From: Notospermus geniculatus | Taxonomy: Eukaryota > Nemertea > Pilidiophora > Heteronemertea > Lineidae | Assembly (NCBI GenBank): GCA_002633025.1 | Contig: NMRB01001303.1 | Coordinates: 101,176-165,175 of the forward strand | Reading direction: 5' to 3' | DNA length: 64,000 bases | Notes under the pieces: model-generated | Databases searched by the model: none | Seen by the model: the letters and a program-made list of their open reading frames with translations, nothing else | What the model was told of the DNA's origin: nothing | Part shown: positions 43,527 through 53,458 of the stretch, in pieces | Layout: each line of letters opens with the position of its first letter | Position numbering within the stretch: position 1 is the first letter of the stretch | Program-made: the position numbers and the translations under genes

Positions 43527-43925
43527 CTTTCTTTCGTACATCCGGGCACCACTGCAGTGTATCGCTTCTTCTCTCTCCATACAAGTTCCTTCCATTTGAC
43601 TCAACTGACATATTAAATGTCCGCCATTGTCGAAAACGTTTATGGTTGAACAGTCCTGGTGCAGACACAGAACTGCACAGGATATCAACGAAATCACATT
43701 ATCATATTGATAATCTGGTTTACGAATCGACCAATCGAATACAGTCTTCGTGAAACTGCCAATTACAAAAGACGCATGAGCAGAACTTCTCATGATGTTG
43801 GCAGACGTGACGTCACTTGCAATTACATTTACATCACTTAGACACAGCAGACCTAATATACCTCCATAGTTCGCATAAAATGGTGTACAGATAAGGAGGA
43901 AATGGGGTATTCCAGGCGGATTCAT
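43527..43925 (-). CDS. First exon of a secreted or membrane protein with a PAN/Apple-like domain
   Basis: ATG at 43925; 133 codons end exactly at a consensus donor (GAAAG|GTAAGTG, intron starts 43526), phase 0. Residues about 5-43 contain hydrophobic stretches (HFLLICTPFY, GGILGLLCL) consistent with a signal sequence, though cleavage is unclear. Residues about 55-130 resemble a PAN/Apple module: VISLISCAVLCLHQDC, STINVF, ICQLSQMEG, then further Cys (TC, HC). In the PAN family such Cys-rich modules bind proteins or sugars outside the cell and often precede lectin or CUB domains. Later exons were not found in the window to the left and may lie beyond recognisable range. This is the most convincing host exon here. 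Confidence 0.6.
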
Positions 43926-44225
43926 GCTTGCGGCTGCAGTAAAAAATCAATAGGCCTACAAAACTCGTGCAGTGTTTTTGAATGTTGCTAGCGGACGTTA
44001 AATTTGACAGTATATCAAATAGGGCTTGTTCGAATTATTCAAATCGAGCAAAAATAATGATTTTACGAACCATTTTCTCCTGGCAGTCAAGTGAACAGTC
44101 GGTAATGGCTTTTAAATTTATAGAGCACTGGGATTAAAGGCCTTTTTACACTGTGCGGGTGTGTTCCGGATGGAGACTTGATCGAGGAGGGTTCACTTGT
44201 ATTCCCCCGTGTAAATGCGAAACAA

Positions 44226-44493
44226 TAGTTTGGTTCCCGAACTCACCGCTAGGCGCAGAAGAGTTCGGTATCGGCCTCGTTTGACCTTGACCCCACACAC
44301 AGAATTCTGTGTGTCTGACGTCAGAGAGGATAGACTGGTCCCCGGTTCCAACATACCGTGAGCTGCGTTGGGATCGCGAACCAGTCTATCCTCTGTGACG
44401 TCAGACACACAGAATTCTGTGTGTGGGGTCAAGGTCAAACGAGGCCGATACCGAACCCTTTTGGCCCTAGCGGTGGGCTCGGGAACCAAACTA
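44226..44493. mobile_element. Foldback MITE with 9-bp target duplication and CRE sites
   Basis: The ends TAGTTTGGTTCCCGA and complement are flanked by GCGAAACAA on both sides (44217-44225, 44494-44502). The arms of about 115 bp each include TGACGTCA (a consensus CRE) and TGACCTTGACC/GGTCAAGGTCA. The centre is about 40 bp. The long arms plus 9-bp duplication suggest a Mutator-like derivative. Confidence 0.8.
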
Positions 44494-44502
44494 GCGAAAC
44501 AA

Positions 44503-44866
44503 CTGACGTCCAGCTTCAGTTCAGTTCGCCGCGTGAGTCTCGGGAGGGTGAGGTAGGTGCTGGTCGGTTATTCTCTCGTGAAGCGAACCAACCTCCACCG
44601 GCCACGGGCGGGATTGAGCAGGCTACCTCAGTGATGTCACTCGCGTACTTGCTGTAAGTTACCGTACCTGTGAAGAAACCACCCGCGAGGTTTCTCAAGC
44701 ATTGCTCACGCTGTCAGAAGCATAGTTTATCGATTTTTCGTGGTATTTCCTGAATATTTCGTGCTTACAATACATGTAACTAAAGAGATTGATAGCCGCC
44801 ATTTTGTGGCATGCATTCGAACGAACCGACCTCGAACTGGATCGAGGCCAGTTTCCGAATCCGCAC
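44503..44866. other. No gene recognised
   Basis: Spacer between two 9-bp-duplication elements. It has an Arg/Gly-rich frame without a motif. Confidence 0.35.
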
Positions 44867-46439
44867 GGGTATTGGTAAACAGAGAAATAAAGAAATGAAG
44901 AAATCGAGAACTCCCAAGATCGATTAGTTAGACCTCGCACGTGTAAGGCCATATAAATAAAAATGTTTGATTAGCATCTTTCCACTCTCAACTTTTGACG
45001 AAGGCGGGAGTTATTTAAAACGTTTTATTGAGTTTGAGGATGCAGCTTAGTATGGTAACCACGGTAACCATCTTGATGAGGCCGAATTTGATTGGATGTC
45101 ATGCACTGAAATATAGAGGGCGCCACAAAGAATGACCTTGACCTTTGAAGTGACCTTGACCTCAACTAGACCCAAAAGAGGGCGTTACTCTATCATCTTA
45201 GTTCCAAATTCCACCGCTAGGAGTGCAAAGTCGCGGATGATCACTCGGGAGTACTGGGGTATCTTCGGAATACTTCGGAAATGTTCGGCAATTTCCGGTT
45301 TTTCGGCCATAACTTTTTTGTCTTTGATCGGAATCGGTCGGAATCTTCGATGACGTCATCACTGACATTTGCCCTTTCATACTGACATGATCAGTGGTGT
45401 ACACAAGGGGTGTCTACAAAACTAAGACCTAAGACCTACAAAAGTAAGACCCCCACAGTACAAAAGTAAGACCCTGTTATAAAAGTAAGANTAACTGAAG
45501 CCTCATCTTCAATAAAATCACCGGTGTTACTAACATAATCAGGGAGTGTGCCCGTATGAGCATTAAAATCACCCGCAATACAGAAATTACCATTGTGTTG
45601 ACTATTTATTTCTACAATATCTCTCTCTAAATCATCAAAATGTCCAAGGTCAGCATGTTTAGAATTCTCTGGGGGGATATAAACTGCTCCACAAATCAAA
45701 TCTTTATCAGAATCAAACAATTTCTTATCTACTTTACACCACTGGACAAATTTGTTTTCACTTAAAAGCGGTTCACAAAAACCTTCGAGATCCTTTTTCA
45801 CCATAAAAGCAACACCACCTGAAGCATTAACTGCACATTCCTGTCTATTTGTACACCACACTTTATATCCTGGAATTTCAATTACGTCTAAATCATCTAA
45901 TTTAGTTTCCGTTAAGAAAATCAAATCAAACAACTGTAAGTACTTCAAGAAATCCTCACTGAGTAATCTCGACTTTAGGCCACACACATTTAGAGTTACA
46001 AAACGAATAACATCACCACTGTTATCTACATCATCAAAAGAGTTCAGTTGGGGTCCATAGTAGTGATCATCCGCGACTTTGCACTCCTAGCGGTGGAATT
46101 TGGAACTAAGATGATAGAGTCACGCCCTCTTTTGGGTCTAGTTGAGGTCAAGGTCACTTCAAAGGTCAAGGTCATTCTTTGTGGCGCCCTCTATATTTCA
46201 GTGCATGACATCCAATCAAATTCGGCCTCATCAAGATGGTTACCGTGGTTACCATACTAAGCTGCATCCTCAAACTCAATAAAACGTTTTAAAAAACTCC
46301 CGCCTTCGTCAGAAGTTGAGAGTGGAAAGATGCTAATCAAACATGTTATTTATATGGCCTTACACGTGCGAGGTCTAACTAATCGATCATGGGAGTTCTC
46401 GATTTCTTCATTTCTTTATTTCTCTGTTTACCAATACCC
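44867..46439. mobile_element. GGGTATT-ended element with 380-bp TIRs and 9-bp target duplication, carrying a LINE piece
   Basis: Ends are GGGTATTGGTAAACAGAGAA and complement. AATCCGCAC flanks both sides (44858-44866 and 46440-46448). The arms 44867-45247 and 46061-46439 are nearly perfect complements, containing tgaccttgacctttgaagtg and ccaccgctaggagtgcaaag. Between them are a block related to 31325-31560, the 'ctacaaaactaagacc' repeat (45412-45490) and a LINE endonuclease fragment. Shared ends, target-duplication length and interior with 30650-31856 make one family. A single N at 45491 sits at the junction with the LINE piece. Confidence 0.8.
45492..46045 (-). pseudogene. LINE endonuclease fragment inside a TIR element
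   Basis: The minus-strand translation begins RFVTLNVCGLKSRL and shows FLTETKLDD, GGVAFMVKKD, AVYIPPE and CIAGDFNAHTG, the N-terminal two-thirds of an AP endonuclease. It stops at the N (45491). The sequence type resembles the LINE at 48.5-50.9 kb, but it lies on the wrong side of it to be the same copy. It is a captured or inserted fragment without RT. Confidence 0.8.
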
Positions 46440-46604
46440 AATCCGCACCGTGTAAAGGACTGAACCCGCTGTCGCGTTTTCCCGCTGCGGTTCCATCACT
46501 GCTCGACAAATTCTTTGTTATATTCTCGGTCCGTTGCCTTTTAACAAAGCATTTTCTGCCGCTGCGTTTTCCTGAACCGAACGTGCCGATGAGGGTCGAG
46601 GTCA

Positions 46605-46790
46605 CGCTGGTGACTCAGCTTTTTTTCGTACGTGATTTTACGCATGCATAACTAATCGTGTTGACTATTTTTGCAAGATTACAAGACGAGCTGTCACCCC
46701 TTCTATTTGCCGAAACAACTGCAAAAATAGTCAACACGATTAGTTATGCATGAGTAAAATCGCGTACGAAAAAAAGCTGAGTCACCAGCG
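46605..46790. mobile_element. Foldback MITE with paired TGACTCAGC sites
   Basis: The 75-bp arms (CGCTGGTGACTCAGC and onward; ACACGATTAGTTATGCAT) are near-perfect complements around a 35-40-bp centre. Each arm carries GTGACTCAGC, an AP-1/antioxidant-response-like sequence. Confidence 0.75.
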
Positions 46791-48512
46791 TGGAGGTATG
46801 TTCCCTCGAAGCCGCACCGTGTAAAAAAGCCTTACGAGGCGAGTAGCTGGGTCTTAACAGCTGCAGTTCTGCAGGGTTGGATCAAGATATCAAAGGCCGA
46901 CTTAAGGGCGAGCCATCATTGTGAATTTTCATATTGCTTCAATCCAGGCCCCTCTGAGAAAAGCAACAAAGACACCCCCAGTTGACTGTTTTTATAGTCC
47001 AATGTGATCACTGTGCTTTATAGACACGGAAAATGAGGAAAGTCCCAAGGATTACAGCTTAATTACATTACATAATCGTAAACAATGAAACTCACCAAAC
47101 ACGAAAAACAGGTACAATTTTCTTGGAGAGGAAGCATGTAAATGACACATTGAAGGTATGGCATCAATGTCACAAACCCATAGAACCTGCGGTGGCGAGG
47201 GTGTCCTGACATGCTCTTCATGTACACCATACACGCTCAGTACAAAAAGGACAACCAGGAAGTAAAATCCAAATCCAATATGGCCGCCTGTTTTGGAAAA
47301 TCTGGCTGCACGCATGGGATTCACATGCCGAGTACTCTATACCTGTTGAAAATATTGCTGTCAGAATGGGTGGACTAAATAGAAAAAAACCTCGAACTTT
47401 ATGATCCACTTGTCGTTTGATCCTCAAAATGTACCATTTCGTGGGAAAGTGTACCGATTACTAGTCTTTTGTTTCAACTTATTAGCTAATTAGTGCGTTC
47501 CAAGATACATCTCATTCAATTCCTTTTGACTTATAGACCCCGCAGGTGCCTTCACTTCCGTCATATATCTTGTACTTTTATGGTATTTTGACATCTTTTA
47601 TTTACAACGCCTGGCCACGTTTCAAGAATTGAAAACGTTGGCTCGCCCTTAACCAAATGTGCTAATTTTGTGACGTCCATGATCTGAAAGCCGTTTGAAT
47701 CCGTGAATCAGGCGGTGAGGTCAGTCTTCTCACTTACTGTAAGCAAGTGAAAGGTCACGCACGCATCAGTTAATCTCAGAGCTAATCTACCTATCATCTT
47801 TAAATGTATTAGTATTATGTCGTGGTGTTCAGGGCCCGTTGCCGAAATAACATAACATCGAAACCAATAATTCATAAAAATGATACGTGAAGTTGGCAAC
47901 TTTCTCTACAAAAATTACACAACAAATAGTGGTGCATTTGACATACCGTACTAAGTTGGCGAATGCACAACCTTCTTATTCAACGTCGCTCATCGTCGCC
48001 CCACTTCAAATGATTTAGTCTTTCCTGGTGCTCATTTTGACTTTTCTTCCTTTACCCAACAAATCGATAGGGATATCAATGAACAGGCAGAGATCGATAC
48101 GTGAATCGTCTTGAAGACAAGGATTGAATGGTTCTACATGTACAAACTGCTACATGTATTTTTAAAACTGAGATTGCTAGCTGTTTTTACGCCTGGATAC
48201 ACGTATTCTTGACCAATTTCATAAGGTCAGCAGTTAATATTTTTGGACCGGGCATTTTTTCTTGCCATAAATTTCAACGAAATTTAAAGAAAGTTTATGT
48301 TGTTGTTCGGAATTACATGTACCGGTACATTCTTTACTGGTGTAACAGGATCCCGGGGGATGTGTTCCAAAAATGACCAGACGACTTGTCAGATCCGCAA
48401 GATGAACAACTTTATTGGATCTTAGCCACGTCAACTGAAATACAGCAAGGCAATACAGAAATTAGCCCAGTGATAACACAGTATTTGTACTGTAAACAAC
48501 AACATGTGACTA
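46791..48512. other. No recognised gene other than one candidate exon
   Basis: Apart from the exon-like frame at 47096-47324, nothing recognisable is seen. Confidence 0.35.
47096..47324 (-). CDS. Candidate exon with signal-anchor, unknown protein
   Basis: ATG at 47324 opens MNPMRAARFSKTGG followed by a strongly hydrophobic stretch (FGFYFLVVLFVLSVYG) that could be a signal peptide or membrane anchor. The frame meets a GT-rich donor (TTTG|GTGAGT, intron from 47095) after 76 codons plus one base. No family is recognised and no partner exon was found. Chance is a real alternative. Confidence 0.3.
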
Positions 48513-50901
48513 CAATAATAAAATAATATTAATAATATAATAATAATAATAATATTTATTCTCTCTCTTTTCACCAATAATTTGGTATACAGAGGATACA
48601 TGAGAATGTTTTTTAACATTCAGATGACATAGGACAGCCGGTTTACAAAGTCTTCATTACCCTAGTATAGAAATAAGCAAGTGCATTGAGACTCACATGG
48701 CCCTTTCGACTCGTAATTACCAAAAACCAATATGTTTGGGTTCTGTCCCTGCAACCCAGGAAACAAACGGTTACGTGATACCAAAAAATGTTCACACTTC
48801 AGCAGATAGTGAAATTCGTCAAGTACATCAGAAATACCACACAAAGGACAAACATCATTTTCTATTACACCATTATATAATCGTTTATAGACTCCCGGAA
48901 ATTTAGCAGTAGGCCTACCGGTTTGAAGCCGAGCTAAACAATACGTCTTTGAAAGCGGGAGTTTTTTTTTCAAATAAACTTCAAAAAATGGTTGGTCTTT
49001 ATACAAACGATAATTACAACATCTGTTATCTCTAAAAACAGTTTCTCTCCAATTCCGAACAAATTGATCAAATATTTTTTGATATACTACTGTCTTAATT
49101 TTCTTCACACCCAATACATTGGGATTGTCCCACAGTACAGTAAGTCCACATTCATTTAGAATCCGTTTAATTGCCGTGCCCCAACCTTGAATTAAATAAC
49201 CTCTATCTATGTGTTCATGTACAATATTGTTCATGATAGTCGACCATTTCTGAACATTGCTGTGATTCAGTCGTGACCAAAAAACTATATGTCTAATTTT
49301 AACTTCAATAGTCAGAAGATGTCTTCCTAATTCACCATAAATTATACAAGATGGAGTTCGGAGCGGTAATCTAAGCAAATATTTACAAAACTTCAAATGC
49401 ACGTTTTCAAGTAAATCGATATGCTGGTCAGCCGACACTTCACACCCATACAAGAGTACCGGGACAATCATCTTATCATACAAAGAAAGTCCCAAATCTA
49501 TCGGGAGTGCTAGTGTTCTACACGTTCTCAAGATAGAGAACATAGCTTTCATTCCTGTACCATAACTACGTCTAACAGCTTGATGAAAATTACCGTTATA
49601 TGGAAAAACTACACCAAGATAAACATAGGAATCACATCTTTCTAAATAAGATCCTTCATACAGAAATTCAGGAATATTTCGTCGTAATTTACCTCGAGAA
49701 AATATCATTACCTTAGTTTTATCAATATTAACTTTCAATTTCCATTGGGTACAATAATGTGATAAAACATCTAGACTTCTTTGTAAACCTTCAGCTGTGT
49801 CAGCCAACAAGATCATGTCATCGGCATACAAAAGTACAGCAAGTTTCAGGAAAATTTCTAAACGATTCAAATATTCACATCTACAGACTGCATTTAATTG
49901 CGAGGGACCATATATTCCATATTCCTGCAAAAATGACTCAAAACGATTTAAAAATATTGAAAAGAGAAGAGGGGAGAAATTTTCTCCTTGTCTCACACCC
50001 ATTTGGCTTGGGAAAAAAATCAGAAAACTCTCCCTCCTTCTCAACACACGATTTGGCAGCATTGTACATATTAATTATGGTTCGCAGCACTTTCCCATTT
50101 ACCCCAGTTTTCAGTAATTTTTTCCATTGACCAACCCTCCAAACACGGTCAAAGGCTTGTTTGAAATCAACGAATGCCACAAACAGACGCTTCTCTTACA
50201 CAAGTATAAATCCACCATACATTTAAGGGTATAAGCATGATCAATAGTAGGGAATCCCCCACGGAAACCAGCTTGTTCTTTACCAATCTTCTCGAAAACA
50301 TCCATATAGTTAGTCAAACGTGTGTTCAGTATTGCCGTAAATAGCTTCCCAAGACAACTAAGCAAACTAATGTGCCTATAATTTTCTGCAAGTGACGGAT
50401 TTCCTTACTTAAAAATGGGTTTGATTACACCTGTTACCCAACCTGATGGTACCACACCACTATCCAAAACCATATTGAATAGATTACAATAAAAATCAAT
50501 AAAAATTTCACTCGTCGCCTTAATGTACTCATTTTTAACCTCGTCAAGCCCATTTGTTTTTCCTGTCTTTAATTTTTTTTATTTCCTTCAGGATTTCCTC
50601 TCGAGTTATCCTCCCATTATTTAACAATTCATCACCATGAGCCCCATCAAAATCCACAGAAAAATCATCATCACTATTAACACTTCCCGTAGCATCCTCA
50701 TTTAATTTCTTAAAACGATCAAAAATACTCTGCAGACTTAATTCTTGTGGAATTCGACTGCCCTAAGATTTAACATTTAACGATTTCCAATATTCACGAG
50801 GGCTAGTATTCTGTTGGGCTCTCAATTTCTCAACTCTACGTTTTTTATATCTGTTTTCACTACGTTTTAACACCTTTTTATATCTTTTACTCTCCCTTAA
50901 A
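48513..50901 (-). pseudogene. Decayed non-LTR retrotransposon (RT and C-terminal region)
   Basis: An (AAT)-rich tail lies at 48520-48560. The 3' part is a 466-codon frame (48662-50062) with MGVRQGENFSPLLFS, VLLYADDMILL (YADD box), DKTKVMIF, YLGVVF and a C-terminal CPLC...DEFHYLLKC finger. Upstream homology continues in other frames: FVDFKQAFDRVW (49938-50180) and KIGKEQAGFRGG...TIDHAYTL (50111-50365), with frame changes near 50011 (an A-run) and 50187 and an in-frame stop near 50407. 5' sequence is lost in the N gap at 50902. The clade is not resolved. Confidence 0.85.
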
Positions 50902-50951
50902 NNNNNNNNNNNNNNNNNNNNNNNNNNNNNNNNNNNNNNNNNNNNNNNNNN
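50902..50951. other. Assembly gap (50 N)
   Basis: A gap of exactly 50 N between the LINE and the tRNA-derived tandem repeat, probably of unknown true size. Confidence 1.
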
Positions 50952-51405
50952 TATGTTATGCGAGGGGTCACAAGGAGACACAAAGAATATGAAACAGAAA
51001 TCGGGTTTCTAAGGTGAAAGGCATTGCTTCCCACCAGATTCGAACCCACGGACCCTCGCATGAGGCATCAATCGCCAGCACCAAGGGGCAGCACGCCCCA
51101 ACCACCAGGCCAAACCCCACCTTCAAAAAAGATGGCTCAACGGCCCATGCCAAACGAAGCGTCCACCAGCACCCCGCGAGTAGTCCAAAGAATCTCCGAA
51201 CCCAAACAGCCTTATGTTATGCGAGGGGTCACAAGGAGACACAAAGAATATGAAACAGAAATCGGGTTTCTAAGGTGAAAGGCATTGCTTCCCACCAGAT
51301 TCGAACCCACGGACCCTCGCATGAGGCATCAATCGCCAGCACCAAGGGGCAGCACGCCCCAACCACCAGGCCAAACCCCCCATCTTAAAAAAAGATGGCT
51401 CAACG
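50952..51405 (-). repeat. Tandem pair of class II tRNA-derived repeats
   Basis: A 259-bp unit (50952-51210) is followed by an almost identical partial second unit (51211-51405). On the minus strand each contains an A-box-like TTTGGCCTGGTGGTTGG and, about 55 bases later, a B-box GTGGGTTCGAATCTG (51297-51311 and 51038-51052). The spacing and the GGCCTGGTGGTTGGGGCG start resemble Ser/Leu tRNAs with a long variable arm. A 6-A run follows on the plus strand (caaaaaagatgg). It reads as a tRNA-derived SINE or tRNA-like pseudogene pair, not a working tRNA. Confidence 0.55.
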
Positions 51406-51658
51406 GCCTTATAAAGACAAAGAACATGGCCGGGGGCTGTACTCTATCTGAATACATTCACTTGCAGATTTGTTATGAAGATACGGTGACTCAATGCGAA
51501 GTCAATCTCGAAAGGTATAGGGTGGAATAATGTTTTACACTTTCATTACTTTAACCAACATTTCCGCGTTAACAATATTTTTTGTACATGAAATAGGGCC
51601 TACATGCAAGAAATAGCGCTAACGTAAACGTTATCGTTAGCGTGTGTTAAACACTGTA

Positions 51659-51974
51659 TGTAATTTAAAAATTAAACGAAGGTACTTACCTGATGTTTGA
51701 TTTTAATTTCGTCGACGAAGTTAAGTTACGGAGGGATTCAGCGAGAGATGACGCATGCGCATCCGAAGTCAGACTTCAAAGCTAGCTGCAGGATTGGATG
51801 CATACCAATCTCGAAGTAACCTGAAACCCATTAAAAGGTTGGGATAAGATATAAATCCACTTCACAAAGGGACAGGGAGGGAGGGCGCTTAATCCCTCCG
51901 TAACTTAACTTCGTCGACGAAATTAAAATCAAACATCAGGTAAGTACCTTCGTTTAATTTTTAAATTTCGTCTC
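51659..51974. repeat. Inverted repeat at the left end of the DIRS element
   Basis: 51660-51735 and 51893-51967 are near-exact complements (AACGAAGGTACTTACCTGAT). The space between them includes a piece (attcagcgagagatgacgca, about 51740-51770) that matches the complement of the right terminus at 57220-57265. This complex arrangement of inverted and shared pieces is what DIRS elements use as terminal and internal complementary regions. Both arms contain CAGGTAAGT, a consensus 5' splice site pointing outward. Confidence 0.65.
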
Positions 51975-52324
51975 ACGAAGTAACGTTACTTCGAGATTCA
52001 GCGAGAGTTTTAGAGACATCCAAGCCTGCGAAACCTCCTACGTTCTCGTAGTGTATGACAGAGATAGGAGGGCCCCAACAACCAAATCTGAACCAACCAA
52101 TGACAATCATTGCATGACTAAAACTCAACAGAACGACTCTTTATAACGATAAACACCAACTTTATTTTTCTCAACTTATAAACTTACAAACGCCCTAGCG
52201 GATTTCTAGGGTTAACTAACTTAGATTAGTCTAACTCTTTAACCATAAAATCAACAAGTCACAACTTTTACCCACTGACTGGGTTAACACAAGTTCATCC
52301 TAACTGGCTGCTCTCTCGATCATA

Positions 52325-53458
52325 TTAAACTAGGCCTAAGCTGTTCACTGCACACCCAAACGCTCCATCTTGAGCGATGGGTTTATTGTAGTATCTACTA
52401 AATGTTGACTCCCGCGTCCAGCCCGCGGTCTTCAAAATCGTGTCTACAGGCACTCCTGCTACCCTAGCCTTGCTAACTGAGGCTGACCGAGTGGAGTGTG
52501 GTTTGAATATACGCATATCCACCCCTGCAACTTGGAGAGTGTCACGGGTCCACCTGCGAATAGTGTCCCGTGACGCCGCCTTGACTGGTTTATTACAAGT
52601 AACCAAAAGCTGAGATTCCTGTCCTCTGCACACCATTGTTCGTTTCAGATATTCATTCAGCACAGTAATGACACATAACCTCCTATCTGGCGCAAAAGCC
52701 TGAAACTTCACCTCCCCTTGATGAAACCCAGGTCTTGATGTTTTCAGCAAATCGCCAATCACAAATTTCGCATGTGATGACGTCAGTGTCATGTTCCTTA
52801 TGTTCAACAATTGAATTGTCTGGCCTCTCTGCCCTGATATCAAAAGCATCAACATGGTCAATTTTTTAGTTAACTTTATCATGTCAAGCTCCCTCACAGG
52901 CGCCCATTGCCGGAGGAGTTTCAGTACTATCTCCACATCCCAGGTCACCACTGTCCGAGGTAAAGCCGGTCTGCGGTTGAATACCGCCTTCATAAACTTC
53001 GAGACCAAGACATGTTGACCGATCGGCTTTCCTCCAATGGAAATAATGCTGGACAGTGCTGACCTGGCCGTGTTGATAGCACTGTAACCAATTCCATCAC
53101 CATCTTTTCCCCCTTCTTTAAACAGTTTCAATAGAAACTGCAGAACCTGATCTACAGAGGGCGCAAATTGATCAATCGATCTTTGCACACAAAAGTTGCT
53201 CCATTTTTGGAGATAGACCCTATATTGCCCTTTTGTTCCGCCTCTCCAGGCACCCATGAGAAAGTCGGCAACCTCTGTTGAAATTCCTCTGTTTCCCAAA
53301 CTCTCCCGGACACATTCAAGGCCATTAGTTTCAGTTTGGGTCCTAATGGGTGTGTCTCCTGGGGCCGTTGAGGCAGCATTAAACACCCTTGGGGAAGTAG
53401 CACTGGCTCCGTCACCGCCATGGCCAGCAACTGCGGAAACCAAGCCTGCGTTGTCCAA
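52325..53458 (-). CDS. Tyrosine recombinase of the DIRS-like element
   Basis: Inserts the circular cDNA by site-specific recombination in the nucleus. The catalytic set is present (numbering from 53458): Arg211 in SGQRGQT, His321-x-x-Arg324 in HSTRSA, Trp347 in AGWTRE, and Tyr356/357 in FSRYYNKP. An N-terminal SAM-like core-binding region spans about 75-165. The frame opens at a TTG inside the RT frame; the first real ATG would be near residue 68, so translation probably needs frameshifting, reinitiation or a spliced RNA. The length fits DIRS recombinases. Confidence 0.88.
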   Translation of the reverse strand: MDNAGLVSAVAGHGGDGASATSPRVFNAASTAPGDTPIRTQTETNGLECVRESLGNRGISTEVADFLMGAWRGGTKGQYRVYLQKWSNFCVQRSIDQFAPSVDQVLQFLLKLFKEGGKDGDGIGYSAINTARSALSSIISIGGKPIGQHVLVSKFMKAVFNRRPALPRTVVTWDVEIVLKLLRQWAPVRELDMIKLTKKLTMLMLLISGQRGQTIQLLNIRNMTLTSSHAKFVIGDLLKTSRPGFHQGEVKFQAFAPDRRLCVITVLNEYLKRTMVCRGQESQLLVTCNKPVKAASRDTIRRWTRDTLQVAGVDMRIFKPHSTRSASVSKARVAGVPVDTILKTAGWTRESTFSRYYNKPIAQDGAFGCAVNSLGLV

